A stretch of DNA of 64,000 nt from Arenicola marina (Eukaryota; Annelida; Polychaeta; Arenicolidae). This document shows positions 37,182-46,800 of the stretch, piece after piece. A model generated the notes under the pieces. The model saw nothing but the letters and a program-made list of their open reading frames with translations. It had not been told where the DNA came from and searched no databases. The stretch covers positions 26,077,143 through 26,141,142 of the forward strand of contig OZ025265.1 in NCBI GenBank assembly GCA_964019135.1, given 5' to 3'. The translations under genes and the position numbers were made by a program. The first letter of the stretch is position 1. Each line of letters opens with the position of its first letter.

Positions 37182-37690
37182 GGTTGCTATCGATTTTTCT
37201 TTGAAAATTCTAAACGTTTTTCCATAGAATTTCCAGAGTTTCTATAGAGTTGCCATCGCATTTCCATAGAATTTCCAAAGGGTTTCATAGTATTTCCATA
37301 TAATTTTCTGTGAGTTTCCATAGAGTTTCAATAGAATTTCCCTCAATAGGAGAACGAAGAGAGAGTGAAGCCATGTACCCAGGGATAGACCCCTATGCTT
37401 GGCGAAGAAGGACATGGGTTCTTTATCCTGCGACCACACAGACATGACCACAGCGGGGCGCGTACCACAGATCCATGCGACGTTAGGCTAGAACGCACGC
37501 TGCCAGAGGTCCAACACTAAGCAAAACTCTATGGAAACTCTACGGAAACTCAATGGAAATTCTATGGCAAATCTATGGAAACTCAAGGGAAACTCTATGG
37601 AAATTCTATGGAAACTGTGGAGATTCTAGAAAACTCTATGGAGTAACGATTAAAATATCCACAGAAATAACGATAGAAGCCTTTAGAGTT
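37182..37690. mobile_element. Fold-back element 2 (same family as 22,035-23,015)
   Basis: The left arm begins TATCGATTTTTCTTTGAAAA and continues as TTCCATAGAATTTCC-type units to about 37,345. The right arm (37,515-37,690) consists of CTATGGAAACTCTATGGAAA-type units and ends in AACGATAGAAGCCTTTAGAG. The loop is a SINE copy (37,345-37,505). The ends match those of fold-back element 1, so this is a family and not a chance palindrome. Confidence 0.7.
37345..37505 (-). mobile_element. tRNA-derived SINE (family 2), - strand, in the loop of fold-back element 2
   Basis: On the minus strand it carries TAGCCTAACGTCGCATGGAT, a B-box-like GTGGTACGCGCCCCG, then GTCTGTGTGGTCGCAGGATA and AAAGAACCCATGTCCTTC. 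The same series occurs on the plus strand at 49,958-50,170. The 5' head is less complete here. Confidence 0.7.
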
Positions 37691-37960
37691 GTTTTTATGG
37701 AAATTTTGTAAAGTATTTTCCTTCGGGGTATAATGATGTCTTACGAAATTAATGCCATAATTCGAGTGATAAATCTAGGAAGGGAGAATTGCCTTCATGT
37801 ATCCTTTCACATAAAGAGTACATCTACAAACCTGCAAACGTACCTGATCATATCCGGCCACAAGAGGAAAAAACTACCATGTCGAAATATTATATGTATA
37901 TATACGTTCTATGAAAACCAATTGCTTTATTAGAGCATTTCTACAAAAATATCCATTTAC
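37690..37960 (+). repeat. Dispersed mosaic repeat, copy Z
   Basis: The left part (ATAATGATGTC, TTCATGTATCCTTTCACATA) matches copy Y on its minus strand. The right part (CTACAAACCTGCAAACGTAC, TCGAAATATTATATG) matches copy X on its minus strand. The central segment shared by X and Y is missing here. Confidence 0.65.
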
Positions 37961-38175
37961 GTTCTATAGAATTATGTACAAACGTTCTACACAATTATGT
38001 ACAAACGTTCTATAGAATTATGTCCAAACGTTCTATAGAATTATGTACAAACGTTCTATAGAATTATGTGCAAACGTTCTATAGAATTATATACAAACGT
38101 CGTATAGAATTATTTACAAGTGTTCTAAAGAATTATGTACAAACGTTCTGTAGAAAGTCATACTTGTAGTTCTAT
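37960..38175. repeat. ~23-bp minisatellite (ACGTTCTATAGAATTATGTA)
   Basis: About eight units of 22-24 bp with core ACGTTCTATAGAATTATGTA, grading at both edges into diverged TTCTATAGAA-type sequence. Same motif as 18,910-19,130. An AT microsatellite follows at 38,256-38,292. Confidence 0.85.
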
Positions 38176-38496
38176 AAAATATTTTGCTACGGGTGGGCAC
38201 TGTAAAAAACAGTCTAAGGGGGATATTGCGAATATCGAGGAATTGCTCGATAGTCACATATATATATATATATATATATCGATATATCGATATAACATAT
38301 CACCGTAAATACAGAAAGAGCCTTCGCGTTCGACCAGTAATTGTTCGCGCATCGATCCCCCAAAATTGCCAACAGCTAATCACGAATCTCCACGTCTTCC
38401 TGTGACTATGGTGCACATGGGTGCGTAAGGCTAGGATCGGGCTCCTTGCCACCACCCCGGTTTCCCGATCACGAAGAACGAATTTCTTTATTTCCG

Positions 38497-38757
38497 TGGT
38501 TGGCATCCGTCGGTCTGCGAAAGATGATGGATTTGCAGCTTTGTTTTGATTAAAGTAATACGATTTGCGTCGCGGCATTTGTGCTGATTACTAAATAAGC
38601 CTATCAGTGACCGACAGAGCTTACCGCAGTCGTCGAAGCGGCGACCTGTCGATAGGTCTTGATTTGTGCTCGCTGGTGGGCGCCTAGATTGGCGTTTCAA
38701 GTCCCGTTTCTCAAACCAGAGCCCGTCGTGGTGAGCCATTCCCTCACGCACGACACG
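38497..38757 (-). mobile_element. LINE 3' fragment, second copy
   Basis: The minus-strand frame reads MREGMAHHDGLWFEKRDLK and then FDDCGKLCRSLIGLFS, aligned with the copy at 34,823-35,106. Here the first finger cysteine is F and the histidine is displaced, so this copy is more decayed. The 3' end again is GACGGATGCCAACCA followed by unrelated sequence, which marks the true 3' terminus of the family. Confidence 0.62.
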
Positions 38758-39085
38758 TTATTTAAAAGTTCATGATTACTGAAAATCCTTGATCACGGAG
38801 GGTCGGTTAATACCCCATCCCCTATTCGAGAAGAATTATCTTTCTCGTTTCCAAGTCACGGTAAAATGAAAAGGCCCATTTCCGAGGAACGAAAATACCT
38901 AATTGCCCCCCGTCCCCTGCCCCTCTACTGTAGCACCAGATATGGAAGTCAAATATAAAATACATGGTGCTGAAACCCTGAATGCTACATGTCTTCGTAC
39001 CGTAATAATAAAGATAATCTGTATTGCCATGAAGAGTACACAACAGAACTGGTTAGCAAGAAGCAGAAGCCGCGGCTTATTCGCT

Positions 39086-39125
<40 letters not shown>

Positions 39126-40495
39126 ATCAGAAAAACAGAAACAAAATTAACATGGAAAAGTATACGACAATCTAGATAATATCGATTTGACCCAATCGTT
39201 GCGCTATAATAGTTCTTTCTTTCTATTAACTCATTAACAGATATGATTATATTGTGATAGTTACACATCAAATCAACATTAATATTAGTTAACTTCAATT
39301 ACTCGTATCAATTATATTTAACAAACTATCCTTAATATTTCTCTTAAAAAGGTGAAGCGATGATTGAAAGTTTACCTTGCCAAACCATTTATAAAAAAAA
39401 TATATCCCATTATATACATATTTTCGTCAATTGACACTTTTTCTTAGGAACATGTAATAGCTGCGACCTTCTACTGTTATACTTATGTATTTCAGCATTT
39501 TTTTATAAAGAAATCTTTTATTATATGAGGTTGCAATCCATTGTATTGCTTAAACCTAGATGATAAAACGCAAAACTCGTATAATGATGTGAGCGGGAGA
39601 ATCTTATTCGTTACGAATAACGGCGCTGAGTGGGCCCATTACCGTGCCATTACGCTGGGCACACATCCGCGTGGGAGGGCGACACCGCGTACAACGCCCC
39701 GGATATATAGGCCAATGGCGGATCCAGCGGGGGTGGGGGGCTACTACGGCCATAGCCCTCCCACCACCACCCCCTGGTCCAGCCCGCAGAAGCCTGCCCC
39801 CCGCCCCCCAAGACAGGTTTTGCCCCCGAGAATAAACAAGCCTATCCCTGTCCACGAGCAGCAACCTGATGCTGAAGAAGGGCCAGTGACCACCCCCCCC
39901 CCACCCGCCCCCACCCCCTGCTTCCGCCGCCTATGCACGGTAAGCTCGAAATTCAAGCCCCCCCCCCTTCCCCCACGCCTTAAAGTCTGGATCCGCAACT
40001 ATAAGCCTAGCAGTCGTATGTTTGAAAGCAAGACGACAGGCGGGGACCACTGAGTCAATAGCATTTGCATCATGCATGGATATTTCTAAACGGGAGACCA
40101 TAACCGTGTTTGCATCAGCGACTTTAAACTTCAAATCATCCAATCGTAATGAACAGTTGTTGCAAGGCTACCGTGCCTGCAATAGCCACACGACGCCATT
40201 TCCACATGAATTACTGGGAACCTACAGTGTTTGGGAGTCTGGTTATCACCCCCCTCCCCCCCACGCACACTCCCTCCGACCCTTCCCTCTCTCCCTCTTC
40301 CCCCTCCCAAGCCTCACCAGCCGTTCAATGCGTCACCCCTATACCCCACCCACTGGCACTGTATTTGTTAGTATGCGCCGCCCTACAGCCGTTCAGCAAA
40401 TGTGGTGGCGCTAAGGACCGAGGTGGTTACAAGCCCCATAGCGGGACAAGAACATTTCATCTCTGTATGTATCTTATCACCGGAGAAAATAGAAC
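38758..40495. other. Unique to moderately repetitive sequence, no gene seen
   Basis: A 37-base poly-A run at 39,087-39,123 may mark a retroposed 3' end, though the preceding sequence is not recognised. C-rich tracts at 39,890-39,905 and 39,958-39,973 lie in a segment with GGCGGATCCAGCGGGGGTG and GTCTGGATCCGC, ends typical of the dispersed repeats above. The 170-codon frame at 39,541-40,053 crosses these tracts and is not a gene. Confidence 0.45.
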
Positions 40496-40507
40496 GGGTG
40501 TTGGATA

Positions 40508-40616
40508 AAGAGATTAGAGCGAGATTAGAGAGGAAGAGAAGAGAAGATAGAGAAAGAGAAGATAGAGAAAGAGAAGATAGAGGAAGAGAAGATAGTAGAG
40601 AAGGAAGAGGAAAGTA
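40508..40616. repeat. 15-bp purine minisatellite (AGAAGATAGAGAAAG)
   Basis: Six to seven units on the plus strand, all purine apart from single T bases. Gives R/E/D-rich and S/L-rich open frames on the two strands, which are artefacts. Confidence 0.9.
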
Positions 40617-40865
40617 AAGTAAGTATGTGTGTTCATTGCGTATCTTCGGATACATCCCCCCAACCCGTCAACAATTATTTTCATATATACATTTATTCAT
40701 TTATTTCTGCATGTATTGATATACGTAATCGTGTATTTATTTGCTGACTAACCATTGAACAATACAGAAGAAATATATGTACTTCGGGCGTACCCTTCAG
40801 ATCCGGACAGGAAACAATGCGTAAAATACCGCGGAAATACAGAGGTTCGTCTTTTTCACGGGGCC
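40617..40865. other. Unique sequence, no gene seen
   Basis: Short AT-rich spacer between two arrays, with no feature. Confidence 0.4.
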
Positions 40866-40867
40866 GG

Positions 40868-41490
40868 TGGACGGACATTTCGGCCAAGGACGTTTCGGCC
40901 TAGGGCCTTTCGGCCTAGGGCGTTTCGGCCTAGGACGTTTCGGCCTAGGGCCTTTCGGCCTAGGGCGTTTCGGCCTAGGGCCTTTCGGCCTAGGGCGTTT
41001 CGGCCGAGGACGTTTCGGCCTAGGACGTTTCGGCCTAGGACGTTTCGGCCTAGGACGTTTCGGCCTAGGGCGTTGCGGCCAACGGACGTTTCGGCCTATG
41101 ACGTATCGGTCTAGGGTGATTCGGCCTAAGACGTTTCGGTCTAGGATGCTTCGGCCTAGGACGTTTCGGCCTAGGACGTTTCGGCCTAGGACGTTTCGGC
41201 CTAGGATGTTTCGGCCTATGACGTATCGGTCTAGGACGTTTCGGCCTAGGGCGTTGCGGCCAACGGACGTTTCGGCCTATGACGTATCGGTCTAGGGTGA
41301 TTCGGCCTAAGACGTTTCGGTCTAGGGTGATTCGGCCAACGGACTTTTCGGGCTAGGGCGTTTCGGCCTAGGACGTTTCGGCCTAGGGCGTTGCGGCCAA
41401 CGGACGTTTCGGCCTATGACGTATCGGTCTAGGGTGATTCGGCCTAAGACGCTTCGGTCTGGGATGCTTCGGCCTAGGACGTTTCGACCA
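40868..41490. repeat. 15-bp minisatellite (CGGCCTAGGACGTTT), ~41 copies
   Basis: Regular 15-bp units, so the frames stay open (R-P-R-T-F and G-L-G-R-F pentads). In the right half a compound block of several units with GCGGCCAACGGACG, GACGTATCGG and GGGTGATTCGG occurs three times (about 41,070, 41,250 and 41,390), a higher-order repeat. No gene is inferred. Confidence 0.95.
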
Positions 41491-41749
41491 GGTATTTTTG
41501 CGAGGGCGGACGTTTCTGGCGACTCAAGCTAAATGCTAAGTGTTGTGATATGACTTAAAAGCTGAAGAGCAACCTTGAAAAACCCGGCACACCCTTGGCG
41601 CTCCATGCAAAGCCTGCCACGTAAACCAAATATACTATATATGTTTTGCCTTGACCTCGGCACAATTTCTCCTCACCCTAGGAAATTACATACGCAGCGC
41701 ATTGCTGGGACTTGCGGGACAAGGGACATTGAAATCTTTGACAATTCTG

Positions 41750-43320
41750 TGACACTAATGTCATCAGTTTCAGTAATGTCATCAGTACCACTAATGACAT
41801 CAGTTTCACTAATGTCATCAGTTGAACTAATGTCATCAGCTTCACTAATGTCGTCACTTTCACCAATGTCATCAGTTAACTAATGTCATCACTTTCACTA
41901 ATGTTATCACTTTTGCTAATGTCATCAGTTTCAATAATGTCATCAGCTTCACTAATGTCATTAGTTTAACTAACTTCATCATATTCACTCATGTTATCAG
42001 CAACAGTAATGTCATCAGATTCACTAATGTCACCAGCAACAGTAATGTCATCAGCAACAGTAATGTCATCATCACTTTCACTAAAGTCATTAGTTTGACT
42101 AACGTCATCAGTTTGACTAACGTCATTAGTTTGACTTACGTCATCTTTTTGACTAAGGTCATCAGTTTCAGCAATGTCAACAGCTGAACTAATGTCATCA
42201 GTTTCAGTAATGTCATAAGTATGACTAACGTCATAAGTTTGACTAACGTCATAAGTTTGACTAACGTCATAAGTTTGACTAACGTCATCAGTTTGACTAA
42301 TGTCATCAGTTTAACTAATGTCTTAAATTTTACTAATGTCATCAGTTTGACTAATGTCATTCATTGACTAATGTCATCAGTTTCACTTATGTCATCACTT
42401 TCACTAGTGTCTTCACTTTTACTAGTGTCATCAGTTTCACCAATGTCATCATTTCACTAGTTTCATCAGTTTCACCAATGTCATCAGTTTTACTAATGTC
42501 ATCACTTTCACTAATGTCATCACTTTCACTAATGTCATCAGTTTCAGCAATGTCAACAGTTTTGCTAATGTCATCAGTTTCGCTAATGTCACTGGTTTCA
42601 CCAGTCATCAGTTTCACTAAAATCATCTGTTGTACTTATGTCAACACTTTTACTAATGTCATCAGTTTGACTAATGTCATCACTTTGACGAATATCACCA
42701 GTTTGACTAATGTCATCAGTTAGACTAATGTCATCAGTTGGACTAATGTCATCAGTTAGACTAATGTCATCAGTTTGACTAATGTCATCGGTTTGACTAA
42801 TGTCATCAGTTTGACTAATATCACCAGTTTCACTTATGTCACCAGTTTCATTAATGTCATCAGTTTGACTAATGTCATCAGTTTCACTAATGTCATCAGT
42901 TTGACTAATGTCATCAGTTTGACTAATGTCATCAGTTTGACTAATGTCATCAGTTTGACTAATGGCATCCCTTTCACTAATGGCATCCCTTTCACTAATG
43001 TCATCAATTTCACTAATGGCTCCAGTTTCACTAATGTCATCAGTTTCACTAATGTCATCAGTTTCACTAATGTCATCAGTTTCACTAATGTCATCAGTTT
43101 CTATAACGATATCAGTTTCGCTAATGTCCTCAATTTGACTACTGGCATCAGTTTGACTAATGACATCAGTTTCACGAATGTCATCACTTTCACTGATGTC
43201 ATCAGTGTCACGAATGTCATCACTTTCACTCATGTCATCAGTTCACTAACATCATCAGTTCAGTAATGTCATCAGTTTCACTAAAGTCATCAGTTCACTA
43301 ATCTCATCAGTTTCACTGAA
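41750..43320. repeat. 18-bp minisatellite (ATGTCATCAGTTTCACTA), ~85 copies
   Basis: 18-bp units with variants TTTGACTA, TTTCAGTA and TTAGACTA after ATGTCATCAG. Since 18 is a multiple of three, frames up to 211 codons are open on both strands (S-E-T-D-D-I hexads on minus). No non-repeat coding sequence flanks it. Confidence 0.95.
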
Positions 43321-43560
43321 TGAAATAAATGTCTTCATTTCCAGGAATGTAATAAATATCTGTATTTTTAGGAATGTAATAAATGTCTTCATTTTTGGAA
43401 TGTAACAAATGTCTACATTTTAGGAATGTAATAAATGTCTTAATTTTCAGGATTGTAATAAATGTCATCATTTACACGAATGTAATAAATGTCTTCATTT
43501 GAGGAACGTAATAAATCTCTTAATTTTCAGGAATTTAATAAATATTTTCATTTTCATCAA
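43321..43560. repeat. ~27-bp minisatellite (AGGAATGTAATAAATGTCTT)
   Basis: About nine diverged units containing GAATGTAATAAATGTCTTCA with a T-rich end. It follows directly on the 18-bp array and shares ATGTC and CATT motifs with it. Confidence 0.85.
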
Positions 43561-43624
43561 TTTCATAATTACCATTCAAGTTACCAATATGATCAATGCC
43601 AATAACGGCTATTTAGGCCAATAA

Positions 43625-43735
43625 TTTTTAATGAATGCAATAAGTTTCATTAATGCCATAAGTTTCATTAATGCCATCAGTTTCATTAATGTCATTAGTT
43701 TCATGAATGCCATTTGTTTCAATATTGCCATTACT
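43625..43735. repeat. 18-bp minisatellite (AGTTTCATTAATGCCATA), ~6 copies
   Basis: Units such as AATGCCATAAGTTTCATT, clearly related to the 18-bp array at 41,750-43,320 (GTTTCA and AATG in the same spacing). It ends about 75 bases upstream of the first coding exon, so any 5' UTR exon or promoter of the gene is inside or upstream of these arrays. Confidence 0.88.
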
Positions 43736-43809
43736 TTCTTTTGTTTGTTCATTTCATATTCATCGATTTGGTACAATGTTCCAGTATGGGTTTTGTTATT
43801 TTTTGTAGG

Positions 43810-43873
43810 ATGATTTTCCGCCAGGTGGCGTGTCAGGCGTTCTTGGTCGGCCTGACCCTAATCTTTCAACCAG
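43810..43873 (+). CDS. Exon 1: start codon and signal peptide
   Basis: Encodes MIFRQVACQAFLVGLTLIF, a basic start and a hydrophobic core typical of a secretory signal peptide, then QP and a split codon at donor CAG/GTAAAT (phase 1). The ATG is preceded by TTATTTTTTGTAG, a good 3' splice site at 43,808, so the ATG probably lies near the start of an exon that follows a 5' UTR exon further left. Chosen because it is the only upstream ATG with a signal peptide whose phase fits exon 2. Confidence 0.65.
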
Positions 43874-46800
43874 GTAAATAATTGACGTGGCTGTTTATTT
43901 CCCTAAAGGTTTCGGTCAGACGGAATGGGCGGGGGTCGCAGGGTGGGAGGGAGCGGGGCCAACAATTTTCATTGGAATTTTTTACCGGTTTTATTCATGT
44001 CCATTTTATGTTATCTGTCCGTACGCCTGGACTTCTACGGCTTTGATCCTCTTTGCTCTTTCTCTGATCTGAATCATTCACTCACTGCATGCCGTGGAAC
44101 AGTGTATACTCCACTTCATGCAGGTCTCAAGCTGTAGCAACCAGTTTTATCATCTGCACCGTATCACTTTAAATACGTTCCCATGCTAACGAAGGGTGCC
44201 TCCCCCCACCTTGGCGTGTCTCAATCCCCTAAATGGGGTACCGCCCTAAATTGGGTTGTCTCCCAGCCCCTGGCTTAGGTTATCTCCCCTTCCCTAACTT
44301 GGGGTGTCTCTGCTCCCATATCTTAGGATTTCTCCTCTACACTAACTTCGGGTGGCACCCCAAACTTTGGGTCTCACCCGCCATGAGGCCTCTCCCGTCA
44401 CCAAACTTGGGGTCTCACCCGCCATGAGGCCTCTCCCGTCACCAAACTTGGGGACTCACGTGCCATGAGGCCTCTCCCGTCACCAAACTTGGGGTCTCAC
44501 CCGCCATGAGGCCTCTCCCGTCACCAAACTTGGGGTCTCACCCGCCATGAGGCTTCTCCCGTCACCAAACTAGGGGTCTCACCCGCCATGAGGCCTCTCC
44601 CGTCACCAAACTTGGGGTCTCACTCGCCATGAGGCCTCTCCCATCACCAAACTTGGGGTCTCACGCGCCATGAGGCCTTTCCCGTCACCAAACTTGGGGT
44701 CTCACTCGCCATGTGGCCTCTCCCGTCACCAAACTTGGGGTCTCACCCGCCATAAGGCCTCTCCCGTCACCAAACTTGGGGTCTCACTCGCCATGAGGCC
44801 TCTCCCGTCACCAAACTTGGGGTCTCACCCGCCATGAGGCCTCTCCCGTCACCAAACTTGGAGTCTCACCCGCCATGAGGCCTCTCCCGTCACCAAACTT
44901 GGGGTCTCACCCGCCATGAGGCCTCTCCCGTCACCAAACTTGGAGTCTCACCCGCCATAAGGCCTCTCCCGTCACCAAAACTTGGGGTCTCACCCGCCAT
45001 GAGGCCTCTCCCGTCACCAAACTTGGGGTCTCATCGGCCATGAGGCCTCTCCCGTCACCAAACTTGGAGTCTCACCCGCCATGAGGCCTCTCCCGTCACC
45101 AAACTTGGGGTCTCAACCGCCATGAGGCCTCTCCCGTCCCGAAACTTGCGGTCTCACCCGCCATGAGGCCTCTTCCGTCACCAAACTTGGGGTCTCACCC
45201 GCCATGAGGCCTCTCCCGTCACCAAACTTGGGGTCTCACCCGCCAGAGGCCTCTCCCGTCACCAAACTTGGGGTCTCATCGGCCATGAGGCCTCTCCCGT
45301 CACCAAATTTGGAGTCTCACCCGCCATGAGGCCTCTCCCGTCACCAAACTTGGGGTCTCAACCGCCATGAGGCCTCTCCCGTCCCGAAACTTGCGGTCTC
45401 ACCCGCCATGAGGCCTCTTCCGTCACCAAACTTGGGGTCTCACCCGCCATGAGGCCTCTCCCGTCACCAAACTTGGGGTCTCACCCGCCATGAGGCCTCT
45501 CCCGTCACCAAACTTGGGGTCTCACCCGCCATGAGGCCCCTCCCGTCACCAAACTTGGGGTCTCACTCGCCATGAGGCCTCTCCCGTCACCAAACTTGGG
45601 GTCCCACCCGCCATGAGGTCTCTCCCGTCACCAAACTTGTGGTCTCAACCGCCATGAGGCCTCTCCCGTCACCAAACTTAGGGTCCCACCCGCCATGAGG
45701 CCTCTCCCATCACCAAACTTGTGGTCGCACCCGCCATGAGGCCTCTACCGTCATCAAACTTGGGGTCTCAACCGCCATGAGGCCTCTCCCGTCACCAAAC
45801 TTAGGGTACCACCCCTAATTTCTGGTCTCTGTCTGTGGAAACGTAACACATATTTATTTGTTAAGATATTTTTGAATAAATATCATTGAACATTTTCTCT
45901 TACAATGAAAATTTCGATGTTCGAAGAGTTTCTGTAAAGACTATAATCTTCAATAGATTGTGTCTTATGTCTTTCCACTGGTTCTCCAGCTCAGCAGTGT
46001 AGCAATGGCAAGTGCACATACACTTTATGATAATGTCGAGAATCTACCATTCACAAATATGTTTCCTAACCTTTCAGATGGGTCTGATGAGGCTTCCTCG
46101 AGTTCTGAGTACACGTGCACTGATCACAGCACCGAAGCCGGATATAAGTGCGATCGAAGTTAGTGTCCTTATTACCAGTGTTGTCTATTTAGTAGAGCAT
46201 AAGATAAAAGTAAAAGTAAAAAAACTCGCCTTTGATTACTAAAGATGTTCGAAATCACAATAATTACAGTTTTCCGGCGCAGAAAGAGTGCCGCGTGTGA
46301 TCACCTGATATATGAGACCCACTACATGTATCACTACGCGTTGACAGTATTACATATAGTACAGCTCGTTTGTCTATGTATGTTAAAAGCATGTGACGTG
46401 CCCGAGCGTCAAGTTTCACCAGTTAGCGTGTTGGCTATAGGCGTATCAACCAACCTGCCATACATACCCAATGTCAGCTTTTGTACGAGAAGTATATGCG
46501 GCATTCTCGCCCACCACCGGATGGTTGACTTGTTGTTTTGTTTGCAAATGAACATAGAGTATTGAGTCTCTAATTAATAACGCATTATTCCATTACTTCC
46601 TGTCCAGAGCTGGACGCGCCGTGGATTCCGGTATTCAAAGGCCGCGCTGGAGTCGGGGAGGACATGTTCCGCGCCCTCAGCGAGGGCCCCGTGACGTCAT
46701 ATCCGGGAGGCAGTGTCCCGGTGGTGGGCTTGAAGAAGACGGGGCCAAACTGCACGGGGCATCTTAAGACGACCTTGGCCGCCCACTGGGGGAGTCTCGG

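Noticed and set aside
39541-40053. 170-codon proline-rich frame
   Set aside because: Crosses C-rich tracts and dispersed-repeat ends; composition artefact.
42598-43233. 211-codon frame of S-E-T-D-D-I hexads
   Set aside because: A by-product of an 18-bp repeat unit.
18000-43800. LTR retrotransposon, Polinton or other capsid-bearing element
   Set aside because: No long direct repeats with matching ends, no polymerase, integrase, protease or capsid-like frame seen anywhere in the window.
45960-46077. Longer exon 2 starting at the upstream TTCTCCAG acceptor near 45,990
   Set aside because: The reading phase fits, but the strong CCTTTCAG site at 46,077 gives a cleaner linker; the longer form remains possible as an alternative start.
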